Counted from the first letter of the stretch, positions 1-5,046 are shown. The stretch is DNA of 5,141 nucleotides from Sphingobacteriaceae bacterium (GCA_947460275.1 CANHHZ010000153.1:1-5141), one strand, 5' to 3'. Numbers and translations: made by a program. The notes: generated by a model not told the origin, from the letters alone.

Positions 1-273
1 GAAATTGATAAACCAAAAACAGAATTTTTCTTCTACGTAAAACCTCAGTTAAGCATTGTGGCTTACGACGCAACTGTTTCAGGAAGTATGTTTAACAACG
101 ATAGTGAAGTAACTTTTAACACCAAACCTTTAGTTTTTGCACAGCAACTAGGCATTAATTACAGTACATCGCGAGTTACAATTGATTACAGTTTGTTTTT
201 TAAGTCGAGAGAAATCAAAAGTACAGCTATTGCACATCAATATGGTAGCATTTCTGTGCTTTATAGATTTTAA
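1..273 (+). CDS. LpxR-family (DUF2219) outer-membrane lipid A deacylase, C-terminal 90 residues
   Basis: Only the 3' end is present: the frame is open from base 1 to the TAA at 271-273, giving 90 residues, and the N-terminal part lies off the left edge. The visible part has alternating polar/hydrophobic strands typical of an outer-membrane beta-barrel and ends in a terminal Phe (ISVLYRF), the usual C-terminal signal for BAM-assisted insertion. The run YDATVSGSMFNNDS, followed by PLVFAQQLGINY and a final HQYGSI, resembles the C-terminal part of LpxR/DUF2219 proteins as I remember them. Family knowledge: LpxR removes the 3'-acyloxyacyl group of lipid A in the outer membrane, remodelling endotoxin. 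The catalytic residues lie in the N-terminal part and are not in view, so activity cannot be judged. The gene is convergent with the next one, 15 bases apart, with no visible terminator between them. It could be another small barrel family. Confidence 0.72.
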   Translation, partial: EIDKPKTEFFFYVKPQLSIVAYDATVSGSMFNNDSEVTFNTKPLVFAQQLGINYSTSRVTIDYSLFFKSREIKSTAIAHQYGSISVLYRF

Positions 274-288
274 TTCTTACAACAATTA

Positions 289-696
289 CTAAAGTATGCC
301 TGGACGTTTTCTATTTTCCTTTTTATTAGCCACTGCCATTTTTTCTTTCAATCGTTTTTGCACCGCAGCTTTAGGCACCTTTGTAGGCTTACGCTTTTTT
401 TGAACCAACAGGCTTTGGGTAAGCAAAGCAATTAATTTTAAGATAGACCGCTGTTTATTTAACAACTGACTTCTATCCTCTTGCGAAACAATATGTAAAT
501 TACCTTCGCTATCTAATCTATTAGCTAATTTTTGGCAGATTAAGGCTTTTTGTTCATCATTAAAAAATAAACTATGGGATACATTAAAAACAATTTCGAC
601 CTTACTCGAAACCTTGTTTACATTTTGTCCGCCTTTGCCTCCACTTCTAGAGGTTTTAAACATCGCTTCTTTCAGTAAATCGTTTTTCGATGGCAT
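289..696 (-). CDS. arfB: ArfB-type peptidyl-tRNA hydrolase (GGQ ribosome-rescue factor)
   Basis: With ATG at 694-696 the product has 135 residues, close to E. coli ArfB/YaeJ (about 140). The class-I release-factor core is clear: SRSGGKGGQNVNKV at residues 16-29 with the catalytic GGQ at 22-24, then the conserved QEDRSQLLN at 72-80. After residue 99 comes a strongly basic tail (KKRKPTK, KRLKEK, KKENRKR). Family knowledge: ArfB hydrolyses peptidyl-tRNA on ribosomes stalled on truncated mRNA, and its basic tail senses the empty mRNA channel. No stop-codon recognition domain is present, which separates it from RF1/RF2. The frame stays open upstream to a TTG at 766-768, but the added residues are an unrelated hydrophobic stretch (EIDFFFWF) and would run through the promoter, so I reject that start. 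An adjacent ATG at 697-699 is equally possible and adds one Met. Divergent from cmk. Confidence 0.9.
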   Translation of the reverse strand: MPSKNDLLKEAMFKTSRSGGKGGQNVNKVSSKVEIVFNVSHSLFFNDEQKALICQKLANRLDSEGNLHIVSQEDRSQLLNKQRSILKLIALLTQSLLVQKKRKPTKVPKAAVQKRLKEKMAVANKKENRKRPGIL

Positions 697-703
697 CATC
701 AAA

Positions 704-737
704 CAAAAATAGGCTTTAAATGGCACTTTAAACCAAA
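704..737 (-). promoter_or_regulatory. Bacteroidota-type promoter for arfB
   Basis: On the minus strand a TTTG (737-734) is followed after 22 bases by TATTTTTG (711-704), a full match to the Bacteroidota -33/-7 consensus TTTG and TAnnTTTG with normal spacing. The box ends only four bases before the ATG at 697-699, so a transcript starting at the usual distance would have almost no leader. No Shine-Dalgarno is visible. The site is an inference from the consensus. Confidence 0.55.
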
Positions 738-749
738 AAAAGAAGTCTA

Positions 750-782
750 TTTCCAATAAAGTAAGCAAAAATATTATCTTTG
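750..782 (+). promoter_or_regulatory. Bacteroidota-type promoter for cmk
   Basis: TATCTTTG at 775-782 matches the -7 consensus TAnnTTTG exactly. TTTC at 750-753, 21 bases upstream, is an imperfect -33 element (TTTG). The cmk ATG at 789-791 is six bases beyond the box, which predicts a very short or absent 5' leader. The -33 element of arfB on the other strand (734-737) is only 12 bases away, so the two divergent promoters are packed back to back. Confidence 0.55.
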
Positions 783-788
783 CCTTAC

Positions 789-1466
789 ATGAGAAAAAAT
801 CTAATTATAGCCATCGATGGTTATTCTTCTTGCGGAAAAAGTACTTTAGCCAAAGCTTTGGCTAAAAAATTAGGTTTCATTTATATTGACAGCGGTGCGA
901 TGTACAGAGCAGTCACCTTGTTTTTCTTGCGCAACAAAGTTGACATGAACAATCAAAATTCTATTAATGATGCGCTCCAGCAGATCGAATTAAATTTTCA
1001 TGCCAGAGATTACGAGTCTCATATTCTGTTAAATGGCGAAGAAGTTTCGGACGAAATTAGGCAAATGCCAGTTTCCGAAAATGTAAGTGAAGTATCAGCC
1101 AATAAACAAGTGCGCCACGATATGGTAAAACAACAACAAAGAATGGGTAAATCTAAAAACATAGTGATGGATGGCCGTGATATTGGCACTGCTGTATTTG
1201 AAGATGCTCAGGTTAAATTTTTCATGACGGCCGACCCTAAAATTAGAGCAGAACGTAGATATAAAGAATTGTTGAGCAAAGGCGATACGTCGATAACTTT
1301 AGAAGAGGTTTTTGAAAACTTGGCACACCGCGATTATGCCGATACTACCCGTACCGAAAGCCCATTAACCCGTGCCGAAGATGCCATTGTACTCGACAAT
1401 ACCGAACTTACCCAGGCACAGCAGTTGGCTTTTGCACTAGAAAAAGCACAGCCATTTTTAAAATAA
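789..1466 (+). CDS. cmk: Cytidylate kinase, (d)CMP kinase
   Basis: The 225-residue product fits the usual length of bacterial CMP kinase (about 220-230). Cytosolic enzyme transferring phosphate from ATP to CMP or dCMP, feeding CTP/dCTP supply. Visible motifs: P-loop GYSSCGKST at residues 11-19; nucleotide-binding DSGAMYRAVT at 34-43; the CMP-kinase-specific inserted region with LNGEEVSDEIR at 81-91; DGRDIGTAVF at 128-137; the lid arginines in AERRYKEL at 154-161; and HRDYADTTRTESPLTRAEDA at 180-199, family residues for CMP contact. I choose ATG 789-791; an in-frame TTG at 780-782 would add three residues but overlaps the -7 box TATCTTTG. No Shine-Dalgarno is seen. A GNAT gene follows after 99 bases and rpsA after that; cmk beside rpsA is a widespread arrangement. 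The Tyr-Ser-Ser-Cys P-loop, rather than GPxGxGKS, is in my experience normal for Bacteroidota. Confidence 0.96.
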   Translation: MRKNLIIAIDGYSSCGKSTLAKALAKKLGFIYIDSGAMYRAVTLFFLRNKVDMNNQNSINDALQQIELNFHARDYESHILLNGEEVSDEIRQMPVSENVSEVSANKQVRHDMVKQQQRMGKSKNIVMDGRDIGTAVFEDAQVKFFMTADPKIRAERRYKELLSKGDTSITLEEVFENLAHRDYADTTRTESPLTRAEDAIVLDNTELTQAQQLAFALEKAQPFLK

Positions 1467-1530
1467 ACGAAAAACAATTATAGGCTTATACATTTCATTT
1501 TTTAAAACTACAATTGAATATCACTTTTTC

Positions 1531-1562
1531 TTTTATAACAAACCCAAATCAAAATACCTTTC
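1531..1562 (+). promoter_or_regulatory. Weak candidate promoter for the GNAT gene
   Basis: TACCTTTC at 1555-1562 matches the Bacteroidota -7 box TAnnTTTG except for the last base. A T-rich TTTT at 1531-1534 sits 20 bases upstream at -33 spacing but lacks the G. The ATG at 1566 is three bases after the box. No terminator hairpin is visible between cmk and this point, so readthrough from cmk remains possible. Confidence 0.35.
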
Positions 1563-1565
1563 TCA

Positions 1566-2087
1566 ATGACTATCAGCATCAAAAAAGCAACAATCAACGA
1601 TGTTGAGCAGCTACAAAGTATTGGCGTTCAAACCTTTCAAGAAACTTTTTCTGCAAAAAACACTGAAGAAGACATGCAGCAATATTTAGCCGAATCATTT
1701 ACGATTGAAAAATTAACCTCCGAAATTAACGATAAAAACGCAGCGTTTTATTTTGCTACCCTCAACAATAAGGTAATAGGTTATTTAAAACTTAATTTTG
1801 GCCAATCGCAAACCGAACTACAAGAACAAGACGCAATTGAAATTGAAAGAATTTATGTACTAAGCGAATTTCATGGAAAAAGTGTTGGTCAGCTACTTTA
1901 TAATAAGGCAATCGCAATAGCAAAGCAAAATAAGGCTAAATATATTTGGCTTGGCGTTTGGGAAAAAAATGTAAGGGCAATAAATTTTTATAAAAAAAAT
2001 AGCTTTATTGAGTTTGATAAACACATTTTTAAATTGGGTAAAGACGAGCAAACCGACATCATGATGAAGCTTGAATTAAATGACTAA
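1566..2087 (+). CDS. GNAT-family N-acetyltransferase, PaiA-like
   Basis: A 173-residue single-domain cytosolic protein with the Gcn5-related fold: N-terminal IKKATINDVEQLQSI (residues 5-19), central beta-strands (VIGYLKLNF, 70-78), motif A with IEIERIYVL (91-99) followed by the acetyl-CoA pyrophosphate loop, then IWLGVWEKN (127-135) and AINFYKKNSF (138-147). The order and several stretches (ETF near the N terminus, IERIY, WLGVWEKN..AI.FYKK, and DEQTD at 160-164) closely resemble Bacillus PaiA, a spermidine/spermine N-acetyltransferase, as I remember that sequence. The substrate is therefore possibly a polyamine, but GNAT substrates cannot be fixed from sequence. The loop reads HGKSVG (103-108) where the family usually has Q/RxxGxG/A, so the first Gln/Arg is His and the middle Gly is Ser. 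No Shine-Dalgarno. The gene is rich in A-runs and lies between cmk and rpsA. Confidence 0.87.
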   Translation: MTISIKKATINDVEQLQSIGVQTFQETFSAKNTEEDMQQYLAESFTIEKLTSEINDKNAAFYFATLNNKVIGYLKLNFGQSQTELQEQDAIEIERIYVLSEFHGKSVGQLLYNKAIAIAKQNKAKYIWLGVWEKNVRAINFYKKNSFIEFDKHIFKLGKDEQTDIMMKLELND

Positions 2088-2093
2088 AGCATT

Positions 2094-2142
2094 AGATAAA
2101 GAAACAAGGGACCTAATGAAACTTCCAAAATTATCTTTATCT
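2094..2142 (+). other. 9-bp inverted repeat downstream of the GNAT gene
   Basis: AGATAAAGA (2094-2102) and TCTTTATCT (2134-2142) are perfect reverse complements separated by 31 bases. This could fold at the 3' end of the GNAT transcript, but the stem is AT-rich, the loop is long and no T-run follows, so it is not a convincing intrinsic terminator. Otherwise the stretch 2088-2215 shows nothing I can assign. Confidence 0.25.
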
Positions 2143-2217
2143 CAATAGGATATAGCTTAAAATGCACATCATTTTGCACTATCTACCTAAAAACCAACAA
2201 CATTTATAAAAAAAACT

Positions 2218-2247
2218 TTTCTTTTAAAAAAGAATTTTCTACCTTTG
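2218..2247 (+). promoter_or_regulatory. Bacteroidota-type promoter for rpsA
   Basis: TACCTTTG at 2240-2247 is a full match to the -7 consensus TAnnTTTG. Upstream at 2218-2221 is TTTC, an imperfect -33 element, with 18 bases between. An AT-rich inverted repeat with 7-base arms (TTCTTTT at 2219-2225, AAAAGAA at 2228-2234) overlaps the -33 element and spacer. Predicted transcription start is roughly 2251-2254, giving a leader of about 30 bases before the ATG at 2285. Confidence 0.65.
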
Positions 2248-2250
2248 CAG

Positions 2251-2264
2251 TCCCTAAATAGGGA
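2251..2264 (+). promoter_or_regulatory. Small hairpin at the predicted 5' end of the rpsA mRNA
   Basis: TCCCTA (2251-2256) and TAGGGA (2259-2264) are perfect inverted repeats with two bases between. A realistic fold is a four-pair TCCC/GGGA stem closing a TAAATA loop. It begins at about the expected transcription start and ends two bases before the Shine-Dalgarno. It might stabilise the message or take part in control of S1 synthesis; neither role is shown by sequence alone. Confidence 0.45.
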
Positions 2265-2266
2265 AC

Positions 2267-2273
2267 AAAGGAG
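2267..2273 (+). promoter_or_regulatory. Strong Shine-Dalgarno of rpsA
   Basis: AAAGGAG lies 11 bases before the ATG at 2285-2287 and would pair well with the 3' end of 16S rRNA. It is the only convincing Shine-Dalgarno I see in the window; the other genes have AT-rich or very short leaders, as is usual in Bacteroidota. It also fixes the rpsA start. Confidence 0.75.
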
Positions 2274-2284
2274 ATTATTAATTA

Positions 2285-4216
2285 ATGGCTAAAAAACAAG
2301 TAGCAGAAAAAGAACTAGAGGCTAAAACAGCCGAACTACAGGGCACAGACGCTCGTCTTGCCGAGAAAGAAACTATTGAGTCAGAAGCTGATTCAGTTTC
2401 AATCGAACAGATCAAATCATCGTTAGCAACACCAGATCAAGATTTTGATTGGGATGCAGACGATAAAGTATTTGGTAATTACAGTGATGCAGACCGTAAA
2501 AAGTTTGAAGAAATGTATACCGATACTTTCAATCAAATCACGCAAGGCGAAATCATTAGTGGTATCGTTGTGTCTATCAACAACAAAGATGTAGTATTAA
2601 ACGTTGGCTTTAAATCTGACGGTTTAGTTTCTGCTTCAGAGTTCAGAGATACACCTGATTTGAAAATTGGCGATTCAGTGGATGTTTTCGTAGAAGCTCC
2701 AGAAGATGCAAATGGCCAGTTGATTTTATCTCGTAAAAGAGCAAAAACTCAACGTTCTTGGGAAACTATTAACGCAGCCCTTGACAATGACACTATCATC
2801 AACGGTTTTGTGAAGAGCCGTACTAAAGGTGGTTTAATCGTTGACATTATGGGTGTTGAAGCGTTTTTACCAGGTTCTCAAATTGACATCAAACCAATCC
2901 GCGATTACGATGTTTACGTGGGTAAAACAATGGAATTCAAAGTTGTTAAAATTAATCATGAGTTTAAAAACGTTGTAGTTTCTCATAAAATTTTAATTGA
3001 AGACGATTTAGAAAGCCAAAAAATTGAAATCGTTTCTAAATTAGAAAAAGGACAAGTACTTGAAGGTACTGTTAAAAACATTACCGACTTTGGTGTGTTT
3101 ATCGATTTAGGCGGTGTAGATGGTTTACTGCATATCACAGATATTTCTTGGGGCCGCATAGAGCATCCAAAAGAAGTATTGTCATTAGATCAAAAAATTA
3201 ACGTTGTTGTTTTAGATTTTGATGACGAGAAAAAACGTATCGCTTTAGGTTTAAAACAATTAACTTCTCATCCTTGGGAAAACCTAGATACTAACTTAGC
3301 TGTTGGCTCTAAAGTAAAAGGTAAAATTGTTACTGTAGCAGATTACGGTGCTTTCCTAGAAATTATTCCAGGTGTTGAAGGTTTAATCCACGTTTCAGAA
3401 ATGAGCTGGTCGCAAAACCTACGCAGCCCACAAGAATTCTTGAAAGTTAGTGATGAAATCGAAGCTGAAGTTTTAACTTTAGACAGAGAAGAACGTAAAA
3501 TGAGCCTAGGTATCAAACAATTAACTCAAGATCCTTGGGGTAATGTTGCCGATAAATTTCAAATTGGAAGCAAACACAAAGCAGTGGTTAAAAACATGAC
3601 TAACTTTGGTGTGTTTGTAGAAATTGAAGAAGGAATTGATGGATTAATACATATTTCCGATCTTTCATGGAGCAAAAAAGTTAACCACCCTAACGAGTTT
3701 ACGAAAGTTGGCGATACTTTAGACGTAGTAGTTTTAGAACTTGACGTAGAAAGCCGCAAATTAAGCTTAGGCCACAAACAACTAGAAGAGAACCCTTGGG
3801 ATACTTTTGAAACTATCTTTACTTTAGATTCTATTCACCAAGGTACAGTAGTTAAAGTAACTGATAAAGGTGCTGTTATTGCTTTGCCTTATGGTGTAGA
3901 AGGTTTCGTACCAACTAAACACATGGCTAAAGAAGACGGTTCTGTAATCAAAGTAGAAGAAACCAATGATTTTAAAATCATTGAGTTTAACAAAGACGCT
4001 AAACGTATCGTTGTTTCTCACGCCCGTATTTGGGAAGAGGCTAAAGCTGAGGTTGCTGCTGAAGAAAGAGCTACTAAGAAAAAAGAAGCGAAAGCATCTA
4101 GCACAGCTGTTAAAAAAGTAAAAGATTCTGTAGAGAAATCTACTTTAGGTGATCTTGGCGTTCTTGCTCAATTAAAAGAGCAAATGGAAGGCGAAGAAAG
4201 CAAAAAGAAAAAATAA
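2285..4216 (+). CDS. rpsA: 30S ribosomal protein S1, six S1 domains
   Basis: The product has 643 residues against 557 in E. coli. Six S1 (OB-fold) RNA-binding repeats can be placed at about residues 87-152, 169-236, 256-326, 340-413, 427-500 and 514-581. Repeats 3-5 are most alike, each with the pattern G.V..(I/M)T.FG.F..(I/L)..G(V/I)(D/E)GL(I/L)H(I/V)S/T.(I/M/L)SW and ending (A/S)LG.KQL; repeats 1, 2 and 6 are divergent, as in other S1 proteins. S1 binds the small subunit and unwinds or docks mRNA at initiation, likely important where most mRNAs lack a Shine-Dalgarno. Residues 1-80 form an acidic, probably disordered extension with a DFDWDADDKVFG segment near 53-64. The C-terminal tail from 582 is highly charged, with an STLGDLGVLAQLKEQM stretch before a KKKK end. 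The gene is a single unit with its own promoter, Shine-Dalgarno and terminator. Codon use looks more regular than its neighbours, as expected for a highly expressed gene. Confidence 0.98.
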   Translation: MAKKQVAEKELEAKTAELQGTDARLAEKETIESEADSVSIEQIKSSLATPDQDFDWDADDKVFGNYSDADRKKFEEMYTDTFNQITQGEIISGIVVSINNKDVVLNVGFKSDGLVSASEFRDTPDLKIGDSVDVFVEAPEDANGQLILSRKRAKTQRSWETINAALDNDTIINGFVKSRTKGGLIVDIMGVEAFLPGSQIDIKPIRDYDVYVGKTMEFKVVKINHEFKNVVVSHKILIEDDLESQKIEIVSKLEKGQVLEGTVKNITDFGVFIDLGGVDGLLHITDISWGRIEHPKEVLSLDQKINVVVLDFDDEKKRIALGLKQLTSHPWENLDTNLAVGSKVKGKIVTVADYGAFLEIIPGVEGLIHVSEMSWSQNLRSPQEFLKVSDEIEAEVLTLDREERKMSLGIKQLTQDPWGNVADKFQIGSKHKAVVKNMTNFGVFVEIEEGIDGLIHISDLSWSKKVNHPNEFTKVGDTLDVVVLELDVESRKLSLGHKQLEENPWDTFETIFTLDSIHQGTVVKVTDKGAVIALPYGVEGFVPTKHMAKEDGSVIKVEETNDFKIIEFNKDAKRIVVSHARIWEEAKAEVAAEERATKKKEAKASSTAVKKVKDSVEKSTLGDLGVLAQLKEQMEGEESKKKK

Positions 4217-4242
4217 GCTTTTTTAAATTGCTAAATAAATTT

Positions 4243-4270
4243 AAGCTCCCGATTCATCGGGAGCTTTTTT
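4243..4270 (+). terminator. Intrinsic terminator of rpsA
   Basis: AAGCTCCCGA (4243-4252) and TCGGGAGCTT (4257-4266) pair perfectly over ten bases around a TTCA loop, with a GC-rich eight-pair core, followed by six T (4265-4270), a G and four more T. This is a textbook rho-independent terminator 26 bases after the rpsA stop. Confidence 0.93.
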
Positions 4271-4273
4271 GTT

Positions 4274-4290
4274 TTAAACAAACTGTTTAA
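4274..4290. promoter_or_regulatory. 17-bp dyad, possible operator
   Basis: TTAAACA (4274-4280) and TGTTTAA (4284-4290) are perfect inverted repeats around AAC. The dyad lies between the rpsA terminator and the small membrane-protein gene, 36 bases before its ATG. A compact symmetric AT-rich site of this size fits a dimeric repressor, but it could also be chance in AT-rich DNA. A weak -7-like TAACTTAG follows at 4296-4303. Confidence 0.3.
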
Positions 4291-4326
4291 TGTATTAACT
4301 TAGCTTCAAAAAAAGGTCAATTTAAC

Positions 4327-4512
4327 ATGCGTAAACTATTTGCCATTATCTTCACAGTCATAACCCTTTTAGCCTTAAAAGAAACCATTTATATCTTTAT
4401 AAGTACCGATGCGGCAATTGTTGCCAAAAAATCGCAATTAGGTATAGCTGGCATTAGCATTAGCCTACCCCTACTTATTCTAAGTCTTTGGCTTTGGAAA
4501 CCAAAAAACTAA
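4327..4512 (+). CDS. Small two-helix membrane protein of unknown function
   Basis: A 61-residue frame from ATG 4327-4329 to TAA. Two hydrophobic segments are clear: about residues 4-26 (LFAIIFTVITLLALK...) and about 40-57 (GIAGISISLPLLILSLWLW), joined by a short polar stretch with AKKSQ and followed by a Lys-rich KPKN end. Arg2-Lys3 before helix 1 and the Lys-rich C terminus suggest both ends are cytoplasmic by the positive-inside rule. I do not recognise a family and assign no function. That it is real is supported by the clean membrane-protein pattern, by its placement between the rpsA terminator and a convergent gene whose stop is eight bases away, and by the absence of a better frame in the gap. 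No strong ribosome-binding site is seen; AAAGG at 4312-4316 is a weak candidate. Confidence 0.6.
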   Translation: MRKLFAIIFTVITLLALKETIYIFISTDAAIVAKKSQLGIAGISISLPLLILSLWLWKPKN

Positions 4513-4520
4513 ACATACAA

Positions 4521-4916
4521 TTAAGCCAAAAATTTATGCTTTAAATCTGCTGTGGGCGTCCAACAAATTTCTTTTTTTCCAAACCACTTATACCTGTTTT
4601 TAGCGACAAAACCGTAAATCCAATCTCTAAAAAACCGAGGCAAGAAAATGCCCACATACAACAAGGGCCACAATCCATTTAATTGTTTAACCACCTTTAG
4701 CGCAGCCGTTGATTGTTGATAAACTTGGCCCTCAATAATCAAAACAAAACTATTTGGCGCAGTTAAATCTATTTTATAAGCAAGTAACTCCTTTTGTGCA
4801 TAATCACTTTGCAGCGAGGCAAACTTAAATACATTTTTTGTATCGTGTTTGATCACAAATTGAACAGCGCCATTACAAAGATTACATAAACCATCAAAAA
4901 AAACAACTGTTTGCAT
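4521..4916 (-). CDS. DCC-family (DUF393) thiol-disulfide oxidoreductase-like protein
   Basis: From ATG 4914-4916 the product has 131 residues, typical of DUF393 proteins such as Bacillus YuxK. The defining DxxCxxC signature is at residues 8-14 (DGLCNLC) straight after the first beta-strand VVFF. The family's C-terminal block follows: LPRFFRDWIYGFVAKNRYKWFGK at about 92-114, then a further Cys at 118. The N-terminal part fits a thioredoxin-like fold with a CxxC redox pair; the family is predicted to carry out thiol-disulfide exchange, but its substrate is not established. The region WPLLYVGIFLPRFF (83-96) is hydrophobic and may associate with the membrane; there is no signal peptide, so the protein is probably cytoplasmic. 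A TTG at 4920-4922 could add two residues but lies inside the promoter box. It is convergent with the small membrane-protein gene, and no terminator is visible between them. Confidence 0.9.
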   Translation of the reverse strand: MQTVVFFDGLCNLCNGAVQFVIKHDTKNVFKFASLQSDYAQKELLAYKIDLTAPNSFVLIIEGQVYQQSTAALKVVKQLNGLWPLLYVGIFLPRFFRDWIYGFVAKNRYKWFGKKEICWTPTADLKHKFLA

Positions 4917-4919
4917 GCA

Positions 4920-4927
4920 CAAAGGTA
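4920..4927 (-). promoter_or_regulatory. -7 box of the DCC-family gene
   Basis: On the minus strand TACCTTTG (4927-4920) fully matches the Bacteroidota -7 consensus and ends three bases before the ATG at 4916, predicting a leaderless or nearly leaderless mRNA. A good -33 TTTG at normal spacing is not visible. Instead a dyad, TAGTAT (4926-4931) and ATACTA (4936-4941), lies in the spacer and overlaps the box by two bases. Confidence 0.5.
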
Positions 4928-4999
4928 GTATTTAGATACTAGTAATTAGCAGTTAGAAAGTGTGATATTAAGCTTTTCATGTAAAACTTATAACATACA

Positions 5000-5020
5000 A
5001 CTTTAAACTTTAAACTTTTT
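5000..5020. repeat. 7-bp tandem repeat ACTTTAA in the pyrR upstream region
   Basis: ACTTTAA occurs at 5000-5006 and 5007-5013, with a third degenerate copy ACTTTTT at 5014-5020. It lies in the spacer/-33 region of the pyrR promoter. It may be simple-sequence drift in AT-rich DNA; copy-number change would alter promoter spacing by seven bases. The rest of the 4942-4999 stretch shows nothing assignable. Confidence 0.5.
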
Positions 5021-5031
5021 ACCTATATTTG
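5002..5031 (+). promoter_or_regulatory. Bacteroidota-type promoter for the pyrR-like gene
   Basis: TATATTTG at 5024-5031 is a full match to the -7 consensus TAnnTTTG. A TTTA at 5002-5005, inside the tandem repeat, is 18 bases upstream as an imperfect -33 element. The ATG is at 5047, so a leader of about 10-12 bases is predicted, too short for an attenuator of the Bacillus pyr type in front of this gene itself. Confidence 0.5.
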
Positions 5032-5046
5032 CTTAATCCTTCTTAC

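Noticed and set aside
697..768. Upstream extension of arfB to a TTG at 766-768, adding a hydrophobic stretch that could pass for a signal or membrane segment
   Set aside because: ArfB proteins start shortly before the GGQ region and are cytosolic; the added residues are unrelated to the family, there is no ribosome-binding site, and the extension runs across the arfB promoter boxes.
2080..2148. 22-codon frame (MTKALDKETRDL...) whose ATG overlaps the GNAT stop region
   Set aside because: Stop-start overlap is suggestive of translational coupling, but the peptide is very short, has no recognisable feature and no ribosome-binding site; chance is the simplest explanation.
3559..3777. Open frame of 72 codons on the minus strand inside rpsA
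   Set aside because: It lies wholly within the confidently identified S1 repeats and its residues look like a reverse-strand shadow rich in Ser/Thr/Leu.
3824..4021. Open frame of 65 codons on the minus strand inside rpsA
   Set aside because: A reverse-strand shadow of the sixth S1 repeat with no motif and no initiation signal.
2641..4030. Long internal repeats in DNA
   Set aside because: The repetition is at protein level and is explained by the six S1 domains of rpsA; it is not a DNA repeat array.
4310..4922. Possible two-gene system of the small membrane protein with the DCC redox protein
   Set aside because: The genes are convergent, not co-transcribed, and nothing in either sequence indicates interaction; adjacency alone is too little.
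5032..5046. Possible pyr attenuator or PyrR-binding RNA leader before pyrR
   Set aside because: The predicted leader is only about 10-15 bases with no hairpin, too short for a PyrR-binding loop and terminator.
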